Below are positions 31,901 through 43,879 of a stretch of 64,000 nt of DNA, piece by piece. Position 1 is the stretch's first letter, and every line of letters starts with the position of its first letter. The notes under the pieces were generated by a model. That model was given only the letters and a program-made list of their open reading frames with translations, searched no databases and was not told where the DNA came from. The stretch is from Isoetes taiwanensis (Eukaryota > Streptophyta > Lycopodiopsida > Isoetales > Isoetaceae), in contig JAJEKV010000206.1 of assembly GCA_021234155.1 (NCBI GenBank), forward strand, positions 1,242,001-1,306,000, in the 5' to 3' direction. A program made the translations under genes and the position numbers.

Positions 31901-33290
31901 GGCTATTTTCCTGACTTGAACACCTTCATGTCCCTTAGTATGTTGTACTTGCCGACGTCAGTCAACCCCAAACAGTTGAGATAACTTGAATGCTTATCTC
32001 TGGTACTTCATACCTCGTTAAATACCTTCGAGTACAAGCATACCATTATGCTTATTTGTAACTTTATCCTGTTTTCCGTTCGTCTTGCACGAATATCCTA
32101 TTATTTTCCTGTACGACATAAATCTGAATGTCAAAGTCGACATCCTTAATATCATTACTAATACAGTATTTGATACTACTTTCCAACATTCATGACCGCT
32201 ACCTTGTTATTATGTGATATAGTAACATGTGTGAACCAATCCTAAGTCTAGAATCACATGTCATTCTTGCACATAACCACATAGTGGTGCTCATACTTGC
32301 CTGCCGTGTGGTACAATCTTCACTACCCACATGTTTAATACATGTGTCCTTCCATGTATACTCTTGTCGTAGCCTATAATTATAATCTGCACCCGTATAA
32401 CTATCTAGTCTAGTGGATGATATTATCCACCATAATTCGTGTTATATTGTACTATACATGTTAGTGGTTTTAACACCACACTTTCCATAGTCTCTGATTC
32501 ATACATAGAAAAAGAACCTAGTTCGACTTGATCCTCGAGTTCTAATCATAAATACTACAGTGAGAGATGCCACCCTAATTTCCTAGTGAACATACTTAAC
32601 GTCTACTCTAGGAACTCTTATCTTCATTGTTTCCGTATTCATATGGACGGTGCACTACAAGTTCTATTATACACCCTTTCTTTTTCTTGCTATGGCCTTA
32701 AATATTCCTACTACGCATATACCAACACGGAGCTATTCCTCGGGGTACTCACACGATAGCAAGTCCGGAGCACATTCTCCTTGGTAAGATGTTCATTGGG
32801 CACCTACCTTGTATATACTCCAGATTTTGGACTATTCAAAGCGTCCCTTCAAATTTTCTCTATTTGAAATGTTGTTTACAACGACTTTCAAGCACCTCTT
32901 GTCTCCCACTTGTCGTGTGGGTACATTACTTGCCTTCCTAATGTATCATTAGTTAGAGTTCAACTTTCCTTCATAGTCTAGCTTCACCAAAACTCCAACA
33001 TACCTTGTAGCTTTCAGATGGTTGCACCTTCTGCTAGCAACATAAGCATATCCTCGTGGCTACGTGGTCATCTTATTCACTTGCATCTGTATTGCACACC
33101 TCGGGAACATTAATCTCCTTACGAAACATAATGTATGCGTAATTTTATAATCCGTAGTTTATGGATCCGCGTCCTCATGTGCCATTATTCTCTACCTTTC
33201 CGTAAATCATGCTACGATTCAAGTGGCAATAAAACACTGTTAGGTCAACATTCTTACCTTCACCACCATTGTCAAAAACTACACTTCTAA
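28920..33290. other. B internal region: long G-poor, pyrimidine-rich stretch without coding
   Basis: From about 29280 to 33470 the plus strand is strikingly poor in G (for example line 30001-30060 has only a few G against many C). Open frames are short and match nothing. This is the internal part of retrotransposon B and looks non-coding, as in large retrotransposon derivatives. I found no reverse transcriptase, integrase or RNase H signature. Confidence 0.5.
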
Positions 33291-33291
33291 A

Positions 33292-33474
33292 GTGATCTCC
33301 GTATTTCCAACCTGCCACACTTCTACTTCACGCAAGAGTCCAGGACCTACTCAACCATCACTATATAACAAGCTCAGGAAGGATCAGGCATCTTTTCCAT
33401 GCTTCCGCCGTGGACACCGTAGTCACAACTGGCCTTCTGTGATACAGAAGGATTGCATGGCCATAGCACTGTAA
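33292..33474 (+). pseudogene. Possible gag zinc-knuckle trace of B
   Basis: The frame contains LYNKLRKDQASFPCFRRGHR followed by SHNWPSVIQKD. This resembles a degenerate CCHC knuckle (C-x2-C-x4-H-x4-C) of retroviral-type gag, with two cysteines replaced. It is weak but lies in the correct orientation. If correct, nearly all of pol is missing between here and the polypurine tract. Confidence 0.3.
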
Positions 33475-34860
33475 ATGTACCTCTGCCGTGTAAATATAAA
33501 ATTGTCTGTATGTGTGATAAATATACGAAAATAACAATAATATAAATAATGAAATCAAACGTGACCGACGTGAATGTAACCTATGGTTAAGATAGAATAG
33601 AATAGAGTGTGCGTGTGGAAACACTTAAAGATAATCAAAACGAGAAAAGTATTTTAACACATAGTCAAATATAATACAATGAGATAATTATGTATATGTT
33701 ACACAAACTATAGAAGGAATAACGAGAGCTACATTATGAGTTTAGAAAGGTTATGAATAATAAATGATGAAGAACGTTTGTGTGTGATTAATATCAAACT
33801 GTTTATCTAAAAATGGGAGATATAATGCAATACATAACTGTATTAAAGGATAAGTACAAATGTGGTGGGCATGTAAAACACTCGGGATAGCAATATATGA
33901 ATTGTTAAAACTGTAACAAAATAGGAAAACAAAATTTCGATACAAAATTAAATTAGGGCAGATTGTAATAAAACAAACTGTAAAGTGAAGGGCGAGTATA
34001 CTAGACATATAGAAAGAAGTTAATATGATTAGAATCAGTTGTAGTAAACAATGAGAGAATTATAAATATGTATTATATTAAAAGAAGAAATAGAGGTTGT
34101 TTACATCTATGCCTATGTATAATATATAATCAGCTACATGTGTGTGAATAAACAATGATTTCTAACTGTGCCAACAATGACGCCATCAACTCCGGTTTCG
34201 ACGGAAAGCAGCATGTGCTACAATCACCAATCGATATATCCTAAGTCTTAGATCCGGCAGGGATCATGCAGGCCAGCCTTCATGCAGAGGGATCGAGCTA
34301 GATGCATCCTAGGAAGGGGGAATGGGCATATAGTCATAATAGGACGTCTTCGTCTACGGCTATAATGGGAACATTGCCATTCCTTATGCCGAGATGCATG
34401 ACAAGCCTTAGGCACGATAGGCTTCCCCTTATTTTTTCCTTTTCTTCTTCAAAGGGGTGGTCCCTTCAACCACAACATATAAATTATTTTGTAAATACCG
34501 ATGTCTTGTGATTCTGCAGGCCAGAAGCGCTTGCTTTGGCGCCTTCCGCTTCTATAAGGGCCATTACGGGCCCATGTCCTTGTTGTCATATGTGTTTTCT
34601 CTTGGCACTGCTAGGCCCTATAGGCTATGGTCTACCATGGACCAATAGTGTGCTTGCTTATCTATTATATCTTGACTGTCGACTTTTGACGCAAATGCTG
34701 ATGATAACATAAATCGGTATCTCCCCTTCCACATAACGTTCTTCCATTACCGTTCAACTTTCACCGAGTTATAAATTGCACATTACGCATCATTTCAAAC
34801 TTGATCACCTTGAACATGACAACTTTTGTGCGACTTATAATTTCGTGTTACCTCTTTAAG
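33475..34860. other. B internal region, purine-rich then mixed; no gene
   Basis: Base composition flips at about 33475 from C/T-rich to A/G-rich on the plus strand (33475-34180), then becomes mixed. No domain is recognised. Confidence 0.4.
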
Positions 34861-34952
34861 GTGGGGAGACTTGCTTCCAACATGTCATTTGTTGACCCAG
34901 AGCAAGAACAGTCTTGATGCTGAGGACAGCATCACTTTCAAGGTGGGGAGAA
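34861..34952 (+). other. B polyprotein 3' end trace and polypurine tract
   Basis: A plus frame reads FVDPEQEQS and, past two stops, GQHHFQGGEN. This resembles the ...DEDS--FKGGENV C-terminal end found in plant gypsy polyproteins. The polypurine tract AAGGTGGGGAGAA (34940-34952) directly precedes the 3' LTR. Confidence 0.5.
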
Positions 34953-35599
34953 TGTGACGTTCCACATATTTATATGCCCTTTTGGGTATAAATATATGAC
35001 ATGTCACAATGAATAATTAATGCACATCATTAAGTATTAAGGTGGAAACCTAACCCTAAACCCCTAATTCGAATTTAGGGCTTAACTTAATATTAAAAAG
35101 ACCTAAATTAATTAGGGATAACTAATCTAGAGCTGCCACCTGGCCCAAATTGATTGGGCAAGGTAGACCTGCTAGCTTGGGACACCCAAATTGGGGCTTC
35201 CACCCCAATTTGCCCCAAATCGATTTGGAGGAAACTGGTGGAGGAGGAGCTGCTGCTCACCTTAGTTCCAGCCAGAAGGATGGAGAACTAGAGAGATAGC
35301 TATGATACCGGTTAGTTTTAGCGTAGCTTGTATGCTTCTGACCCTTGTTTGAGTAGATGGATGATTAGATTCTATTCTATGATCTACTTATGATGATGGA
35401 TGTTTGTATCTGATTCTGTTTTCTCTTTTTGTTCCTCCTGTATTGTATTGGATTAAGGGGGGTAGAGGCCTAAAGGCTATCTAGATTTAGTGATGCTCCT
35501 AGCTAGAACCCCTTAAATCCCATTAAATGCGGCCTGTGCAGAAGACCCCACTTGGCTGGGGATGCTATCACTACCACCCCAATTCTGGGACCACACTTA

Positions 35600-36410
35600 A
35601 AAACAACAGTAAAAGAAAAACCACATGTTGTTGTTCAAAAAACTCTACATGTGGTTATGTGGAGGTGTGGTTTATTAAGAAGACGATGTAGGTTTTTTTT
35701 AAGGAGCTATAGCTTTTTTTTTTTGAAGGTGTAGTTTTTTTTTCAGGTGTGGTTTCATTTTGCGGAAGTGTAGTTTTTTTTTTTAAAGATGAGTTGTTTT
35801 TAAGAGGATGTTGTTTTCTGAGGTGTGGTTTATAATAAGGTGTTGTTTTTAAGTAGCTATTTTTTAAGGAAATATGGTTTTTTAAGGTGTCGTTTATAAG
35901 TAGGTGTAGTTTTTAAGTAGCTGTTTTCTAAGGAAGTATAGTTTTCTGAAGTGGTATGATTTTTTAAGTCTAGGTGTTATTTTTTGAGGTGTAGTTTATA
36001 AGTAGCTTTTTGGAAAGAAGTATGGGTTTTTGAGGTGTGGTTTATAAGTGGGTGTAGTTCTTAAGTGGTTGTTTTCTAATGAAGTATGGTTTTCTGAAGT
36101 GGTGTAGTTTATAACTAGGTGTAGTTTTTAAGAAGCTATTTTTAAGGAAGTATGGTTTTTTGGAGGTGTGGTTTATATAATTAGGTGTAGTTTTTAAGTA
36201 GCTGTTTTTTTAGGGAAGTATGGTTTTTTGAAGTGTAGTTTATAAGTAGATGTAGTTTCTAAGTGGCTATATTTTAAGGAAGTATGGTTTTCTAAAGTGG
36301 TGTGGTTTACGACTAGACATAGTTTTCAAGTAGCTATTTCTTAAGTAAGTATAGTTTTTTTTGAGTTGTAATTTATAACTATGTGTAGTTTCTAGTAACT
36401 ATTTTTGATT
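35600..36410. repeat. Left subterminal repeat array of D
   Basis: About ten imperfect ~75-80 bp units built from AGGTGTGGTTTATAAGTAGG, TGTAGTTTTTAAGTAGCT and AAGGAAGTATGGTTTT. T/G-rich on the plus strand. Confidence 0.85.
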
Positions 36411-36434
36411 AGCAAACAATCAGATCAAATTTGA

Positions 36435-37340
36435 ATGGGGTGCAAAATTTTTGCAATTATTCAAGATAATTCTCGACTCACTTGTGGATTTTTGAAGGGA
36501 GAAAGCTCGGTTCTTTGGAACAAACTGATAATTGAGCAGATCTTTCCTGAATACCTCTTCCAAAAAGAATACACCTTTGTACCCAGCTGTGAAGAATTCG
36601 AAGTTGAAATTACACAAGCTTGGCTTGAAGAATAACTTGGCAAAAGAAACATTGCTGCTACAGGGATCTTTAAGGTTTTCAATCGAGAATTCAACAACAG
36701 GATTACTATCAAACTTTTCAGTGATCCTTTTCCAGGTGAATTAGAAGAGGCAGATCTTCAAATTGACTTTCAATAGATCGAAATTCTTCTAAATTGAATG
36801 CATTTTATGGTATTAATTTGGATTCCGACCTGCATAGTAGCATTTTAATTAAATTGCCAAATTCGCTCCTCTTACCTTCTCTTCTGTCCATGTCTCAACA
36901 CTACTCTGTTGTTTTCCCCTGACTTCGTTCAAATATGTTACCAAAATGTTACCAAAACCAAAAACCCTAAACACAGATTTCTTAGTCTTTTTGCACAATT
37001 TTCTGCGTCTCCCTCCATCCAGTCAAGGCGATCTTCTCTTACAGTTAAGTCTGATACACAAAAACCCCTCGGCTTTCATTAAGTTTGGTGATTTCTCTGA
37101 CCTAAATTTGTTTCTTAAAGAAATGCATCATATGACCCGAGATGTGCCGGAATGGGATAACCTTTCAAAAGATCCTGGTCTTCATGGAGAACCTATCCTC
37201 AATGCCAATGGAGTACCTATTCCCTATGGTAATATCCGGCCAATCCAAGAAAGAGTTTCTGATCGACAATTGGCAGAAAATTTGGATCATCTTCAATATC
37301 AAACTCGTCCAGGCCTCCAGCTTTTCAAAGGTATTCACCT
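36435..37340 (+). pseudogene. Unrecognised coding pieces in D (possible captured exons)
   Basis: Two protein-like stretches. The first (36435-36635) reads MGCKIFAIIQDNSRLTCGFL and FVPSCEEFEVEITQAWLEE. The second (36946-37331) reads FLVFLHNFLRLPPSSQGDLL, DFSDLNLFLKEMHHMTRDVP and NANGVPIPYGNIRPIQERVS, ending in FKG before GTATTC, which could be a splice donor. I recognise neither. They could belong to the LINE relic that follows or be captured host exons. Confidence 0.35.
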
Positions 37341-37630
37341 TAATCATTCCATCAGCTTCTGCTGTCATTGTCTCTATTGATAAAGTTGGGGTCAAAATTG
37401 ATAGACTTTGGGATCACCTGCTGAGACTTAACAAATCCATTGTCATAAATTACGTTTCTTGTTTGAGATACCCTTATATCTTAGTTGAGTGTGGTAATTC
37501 AGTCCGCTAACTTTTTCGCTTAAGTTAGGGGAGATCGACCTTTGACACCTTCCGACTATCTTTTCTCAAATGGTACCCTAATCTTCCCATTGCAGAATAT
37601 GATAAATATTTCATTGCCTCATGAGTCTCC

Positions 37631-39699
37631 ATGATGGATCTTAGCCCAATTTATTGGGATGAAGATTGCTTTTCTGCAATCTTTAACTCCTTTGGAAAAT
37701 ACATTTGCAATGCATTATTGCCCTTACAAACCTCCCAAATGCTATGTCCAACTAAATATCTCCAAGCCTGTTCCAACATCCAGGTGCCTATCCTTGATTC
37801 TTCCCTCTACAAAAGGGTCGGACAAGGCTGTCCCTTAGCTCCTTATCTTTTATCATTCTTTCACGACCAATTGACTAGAGCCATAATGTATCATCAAAAT
37901 ATGGGAAATATAAAAGGTCTAGTCATGCCAAACTCTTTAAATCAGCTGACTCTGCTACAATATGCAGATGACTCCTTTTCATTTCTGCAAAATGATGTTA
38001 ATAACATTGAATTCTTCTTGGGAGTCATTCAAAATTTCGGTCAGGGCCTCGGTATTCAATTAAATTCTCGGAAATCGGTAATTATTGGTGCTCAAATTAC
38101 TACGATATTTTTGGGATTAAGTGTGTTGCGACTAATCAAGCCACTAAGTTACTAGGCATGCCTTTAGGTCTAGATATTAACATCAAGACTCTTTGGAGCC
38201 CTATTGTCGACAAAATCAAAAGGAAACTGAATAATTATGGCAGTTGCCTCTCTCTTGCTGGCAGAACCATTATTGCAAATTCTGTCATTGCCAGTTCACA
38301 TGTCTATTTTTCTTCAGCTCTCATTGCACCCAAATGCATCTATCAGCAGCTAGAGAGGATCATTAGGAACTTTATCTGGGGAAAAAAGCATCTTGTTAAT
38401 GGAACTATGTCACTAAGAAGAAATCACTGGTGGCCTTGGATGTAAAAACCTTAGGCTCCAAGCTTATGCCCTAGGTGGAAAGTATATATGGAAAGCACTC
38501 TTTCAAAGAAGAAATGCACGACTCTTGAATTTCTTCACTACTGGATTTCAAAGAGTGTTATTAGAGGACATTCTGCATTTGATCATCAGCTTCCTCACTC
38601 AGTTTTTAGTGATATCAAGCCTGCTGCAAACACCTCACCTCTGATGAGAAATTTATTGGTGGCCTGGAATTATGTATCTAAAGCTTTTTCCTATTCTAAT
38701 ATTGATCAGGCTCATCATGACATGAGTATCTTCTGGAATTCAAACCTATCAAAAAGAGACAACATCCCTTTGGCCATTATTCATCCAAAGATATATAGGA
38801 AATGGTTGCATAACAATGTTTGTAATCTAGGTGACCTCTGGACGAATGGTAGCTGGATCTCTTGGACTAGACTTAAGGCCAAGATCAGGGGAACTAGCTC
38901 TGTTAGGCTGCTTTATAAACACATTATCAAGATTGTAGCAAATACAAATATAGATGCTAATCCTATTCCAGCAAATGATTGGCTTTTGAACAACAAAAAC
39001 TTTTATAAAGTATCTACTGTCTACGCCTATTTAAGTACTTCCAATCCGCCATCCAAAGCAGCTAATTACTGGCATATCAATGAGCAAGTTGAAAAAGGTC
39101 TTTTTAAAAATATTTGGAATTCTTATTGTGCCCCAAAAATCCCTTATTTCAGCTGGCTTATTGCAAATAAAAGTGTCCCTAACCTCCATGATATTTGTAA
39201 GCATCAGAGTCATCAAAATATTCAGTCAGGAGCTGGTACTCAACAAGTGCTTTCCCCCTCATGCCCTTTGGGTTGTCACTCTGTGGAATCTATGGAACAT
39301 ATTTTCAGCTGTCCTAAACTAAATAGCTTATGGTCCTGGTTTGAGGTGAATTTCAATATTCATAAACCTGCTTCAATTCTCGACTTCTTGATGAACAATA
39401 ATGCTTTCAAGAATACTATTTGCTTTATCTTTTTATGGAATATTTGGAAACATAGGAACAGATGTTTATATGGAGGTCACAATTTATCTATTTTCTGGAT
39501 TAAACTGCAGGTTATTTATAACTTAGAGCTAACTGCAACAGCACAAAAAAATAAATATGTTGATGCTCATTATGATCAGCTTTGGAATACTATTGGGCAT
39601 TTTGTTGGATCTTATAATATATTTAAATTGAATTGTCATGGAGATAATACTAATGCTGATTCTGTTTCTCCTAGAATATCTTTGGAACTGCAAGTATAA
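37631..39699 (+). pseudogene. L1-type LINE reverse transcriptase and C-terminal relic inside D
   Basis: The 3' half of a LINE ORF2. The reverse transcriptase part (37631-38155) has VGQGCPLAPYLLSFFHDQLT and the active site LLQYADDSFSFL. The segment 38158-38445 has LNNYGSCLSLAGRTIIANSV and QLERIIRNFIWGKK. The C-terminal 38488-39699 has SPLMRNLLVAWNYVSKAFSY, KIPYFSWLIANKSVPN and the zf-RVT-like CPLGCHSVESMEHIFSCPKL with WNIWKHRNRC. Frames shift near 38155 and 38450, and no endonuclease is seen upstream. It is related to, but distinct from, LINEs C and F, and probably inserted into D or was picked up by it. Confidence 0.9.
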
Positions 39700-40144
39700 G
39701 CTCGATCTACAATTTGATGAAGCTGAAGCATCAAAATATATTGGTCATCCTCTGTCAGAACAGCAAGAGATACAGACTCAGGTGCAAACTCAGATGGATT
39801 ACAGTTTCTGGACAGGACATGTTAGAGGGAAGTTATATGAAAAAATAAATGAGATCCCCATAAGAGAAATTGAGTGGGCTAAGGAATTCAGCAGGGAGAC
39901 TCATTTAATGTGTGTGCTCTATGCCAATAGCATGGACATGACAGATAGACAATTCGAATTTTACAGAGAGTGCTACTATTACCATAGGGGCAGAGCAGAT
40001 TGTTATGGTACTCTCATCCACTTATATTCCACTTGTAACTCAAACAAGCTGATTGAGATTGTAGATTGGGGGAAGAACTTCATACCAATTCTCCATCCAC
40101 ATTTCCGAGACCACTTCCACTTTCTTGACACCTATAATTTCTGA
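39700..40144 (+). CDS. Unrecognised open frame after the LINE relic
   Basis: The frame overlaps the LINE end and then reads LDLQFDEAEASKYIGHPLSE, IREIEWAKEFSRETHLMCVL, FYRECYYYHRGRADCYGTLI and HPHFRDHFHFLDTYNF. It is open for ~145 codons. It looks like a real but unrecognised protein segment, perhaps another captured piece. Confidence 0.3.
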
Positions 40145-41484
40145 TATCTGCCTCAATTTTATATACTACTGTTTTGCAGATTGTTGGCTTAAGAAATCTA
40201 CACGAAATGTAGTGGGCTTCATCAGCAAATGCTTCGATATTTTGTTTTTACTGGAAAGGATGCTGCCATCAACAGCAACATTCTCCTTAGGATGAGAATT
40301 GCTATGTTCTCAATCATATTAACTGATCTATATATTGCTGCTATTTTATATTTGGGACTTTCTAAGTCCAAAAACTTTTTCCAAAAATGAAATCTTCTTG
40401 TGCCTTAAAATTTAGAAATATCTTTTGTCACTTCATGTTTTTCTATTGGATCTTTCTATAACTTAAAGTTATAATGGCCATGTATAATTTTCGTATACAA
40501 TATAGCTATACCTCTATTTCCATATATGAATGTTTTGCACCTCTGTAGTTAATTAAATCTGTTCCTGCCATGAAGTGAATGGAAGTAGTTTCTTGAACCA
40601 TTAGTTCTGTCATTGGAAGTGAATGCATGCATGAATAAGTGAAAAGCACATATTCATGCAAGTGCTTTTAATAGTGATGTCATTGAAACTGCATTAATTC
40701 ACATGTACACCTTATAGAGGTTCGTCTTGCATCAATCCCTCTATCAGTAATGCCCTTATCGACAGCAACGGCATTGGGATGACGATCATTGGGGAATATA
40801 AATAGCAAGCTACAGGTTTGTAGACATGGATATGATAAAGAATAGCCACCTTCAGTAAATAGGCAGTGTTACCCCTGAAACATTGAAAATGGAGGGTGCA
40901 AGCAGTCATATTCAAGATTCCAAAACTGTGGAAAGGAAAAGGTCTGTTACAGAGACAGATCCGGGTATATTGGAAGACACAGTCAGGAAACCAAAATTTC
41001 AGACAAGGTATGCATGCTTTTTCTACCCCTCTACTTCCTTCCAGTTTCATTAAGCGGTTGGACAGGGTAGTACTAAGTTCTTTGGTGACATGTTCCAATT
41101 GACCTTATCGAACAGCTGTTATGACTATAGAACTGAATGGTTGACATGACTCTTAATCTACTGTAAATATAAAGATGTCAGAGGAAATACTTAAGTTTCT
41201 ACATTTTATATTCTTGATGGGAATTGTAAAAGTAATTGTCACTCAGTCAGTCAGCTTCTTTCCTTCATACTCAGTTGGCACAGAAACTAACCCTAAGCGT
41301 TTAAGCACTTTTCCTTTATTGGTGCTTAGGAATAACGAAGGCTTGTGTCACCTAGGAGTCCCAATGAGGCTTGATTTTGGCCAAAGAGACACCAAGTTTT
41401 CAGGTTTAGTCTGCATAAGTTTGGATACCTTGAGATTTAGTTGACTGAAGTATTGAGATTAGATTGTTTGTGGCATGGTTGCAG
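40145..41484. other. Mostly non-coding; one exon-like stretch at 40885-41009
   Basis: An open stretch ending in AAATTTCAGACAAG before a GTATGC donor reads MEGASSHIQDSKTVERKRSV then TETDPGILEDTVRKPKFQTR. Its position ~480 bp before the RNase H-like exon suggests it may be an upstream exon of the same captured gene. The rest is AT-rich without signal. Confidence 0.35.
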
Positions 41485-42117
41485 ATGACTTATCAACTTG
41501 AATATGATGGTGCCTCAAAAGGAAATCCCGGAAAGTCTGGTGCAGCAGCTTTATTGCGTCACCCAGATGGCCATATTGTATGTTCTTAAAGTCAGTCTTA
41601 GTCTGCAGCATTTGAAGTATATCTAGTCTTGTTTCAAGAACATTGCCAGACAAATTGTAGGTTGCAAGTGAATTATAAAGCATAGTCAATTCATCGCATT
41701 TATCTCAAGTAGTGCATTTGCAGGCGTGGAAGGTCATGCTGCCACTTAAAACAACACCTGATGTGCACCTAGCCACATTGATAAGTTATTTTTATTCTGT
41801 TTATTTATATGTATATTTTTCTGTTCAAAATAATGATGACGTTGTGTGGTATGTCAAAATAGGTTCGTGGATGCTGGAAAGTCAGAAATATCACATTATT
41901 ACACGAAGAAGCAAATAAGCTGATTAAGGGTTTTGACAATTTCTCGATTCACCAGGTTAGAAGGGTAAGGCTTTGTACCTTGTTCTGTAGCGGCCAGCCA
42001 TTGATGAGCAGAAGTATCATTTGTTTTGAACTCTATAAATGACATGTCACTTCTGTAGGATTCAAATACAGCAGCAGATGCATTGGCAAATATTGCTGCC
42101 AGTTCTTCAGGTTGTCA
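41485..42117 (+). pseudogene. Captured plant RNase H-like gene fragment (three exons)
   Basis: Exon 41485-41577 follows a TTGCAG acceptor and reads MTYQLEYDGASKGNPGKSGA then AALLRHPDGHI before a GT donor. This is the DGASKGNPG start of plant RNase HI-like domains, carrying the first catalytic Asp. Exon 41863-41964 (VRGCWKVRNITLLHEEANKL then IKGFDNFSIHQVRR, GTAAGG donor) joins in phase to exon 42059-42117 (DSNTAADALANIAASSSG). Together these match the C-terminal half of the fold. The middle part, with the catalytic Glu and second Asp, is not visible, so the protein could not be active. Conserved splice sites show the DNA, not an mRNA, was captured. Confidence 0.85.
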
Positions 42118-42687
42118 TCAAAGATCTACAATACTCTTTTTAACTTAATTTTATAACTTTTGCCAGAATGCTATATTAGAAGGTAATAATTAAATTTTTG
42201 AAATGGCAGCAGTAACAAGTTAGAGTTAACAAAGGCAGATGCTTGCAGCCTGAGACACTTGGCTAATAGCAAACTTGCTGTTAATGCAGAAACGGTTGAA
42301 AGCCCAAGGTGTGGAAATGACCACAGGATGTGGATGCCTAGAAACAGTTCATCAAAGGCAAATGCTTGCAACTTAAGACACTCGGCTAATAGCAAACTTG
42401 CTGTTAAGAAAGTATTTTATAAATGTGTATTGAGTTATTTGTGGATAATAGAATCGGAATAAATTAGACCAGCTTGGTGCAGCAATTTTGAATTACTGTC
42501 ACGAATGAGACATTGTGATTTATGAAGCAATAATGGCTAACTTATCTAAGAAAACGTGAATTCAAGTTCTTATTTTGTTGATTTGTATTGAAAGTGTGTG
42601 TTGTTCAACAGATTGATGTTCAAAATGAGTTGTGTTTTTTTGGGTCAATATCATTCCATAATTCGTTTGACTGATATTGCTCTCATG
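42118..42687. other. Spacer in D with a short direct repeat
   Basis: GCAAATGCTTGCAACTTAAG-type sequence with CACTTGGCTAATAGCAAACT occurs at about 42235-42285 and again at 42357-42405, a ~122-bp tandem duplication. No coding is seen. Confidence 0.5.
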
Positions 42688-43030
<343 letters not shown>

Positions 43031-43204
43031 AAACTGTCTCGTAAAGGTGATGACCAAATTTTTATTAATTTCTGGATATTCTTTTGCTATATGGTATGTT
43101 GATATAACAGGAGCATTTGTTCAATGTTCTTTCACTTACACTGCTAAATAACTTGAATTGAAGAGTTGAAGCATAATTCGGAAAGCCACATTTCTTTAAG
43201 TTTG

Positions 43205-43351
43205 AACTGTTCTGTGAAATGCAAACTACATGGATTTGAAGCGGATAAAGTCACATATGCAAACATTTTTGTTGCATGTGCAGATGTCAGAGCTTTAGGA
43301 TTGGGTAAGCTCATTCACTCATATCTCTTGAAAGCTTACCTAGTTAGTTAG
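43205..43351 (+). pseudogene. Captured PPR-protein fragment
   Basis: KLHGFEADKVTYANIFVACA then DVRALGLGKLIHSYLLK matches one pentatricopeptide motif of the PLS type common in plant organelle RNA-editing factors (pattern GF-PD-VTY---L-AC----AL--GK-IH). Only about one and a half repeats are present. It lies ~190 bp after the ATPase piece in the same orientation. Confidence 0.75.
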
Positions 43352-43878
43352 TAACCTCACTGCATCGCATGTCCTGTGTAGGCTAAAGAAGAACCAGCTA
43401 TTCAAGGAAAAGAATGAATGGTAGTAGGCAAAGCTATCTTTGGTGAACTCCACTTTTGTATAAAAATATGTAAGTTGTTTTATCTGAGGTGACGTTCAGA
43501 TTTAGTTTAATTTAACGGAAAAATATTTGATATAATCCATTAGCTCAATTAATTGTTTTGAAATCTACAGGTCTCTCTTTTGCATGGTGATGCTCTAGAG
43601 TCCAATACATTGTGGACCGTTTTACAAATATGGCCAGCTGGATCAATCAATCTTCCGGATGTAAGTATCATTTTCATTTAAAAGAGGTGAGTACTTTTTG
43701 TGTCTTGGAAGGGAACATCTCAAAATTGCAAAGATAGACATTCTTCAAATTTATAATGTCAATACTTTGATTGGATACTACTTCATCTACATTATCAAAA
43801 GAATTTAATGAAACCACACTTTTGTTCTTAATTTGAAGTGCTATTTTCCTGTGTAGATCTATGTTGTATCAATATAAA
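43352..43878. other. Spacer in D with one exon-like stretch (43571-43660)
   Basis: Between a CTACAG acceptor and a GTAAGT donor the sequence reads SLLHGDALESNTLWTVLQIW then PAGSINLPD. It looks like a captured exon of an unrecognised gene. Confidence 0.4.
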
Positions 43879-43879
43879 T

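Noticed and set aside
33292-33474. Confident gag call for B
   Set aside because: The zinc-knuckle resemblance lacks two of the needed cysteines, so it is kept only as a low-confidence feature.
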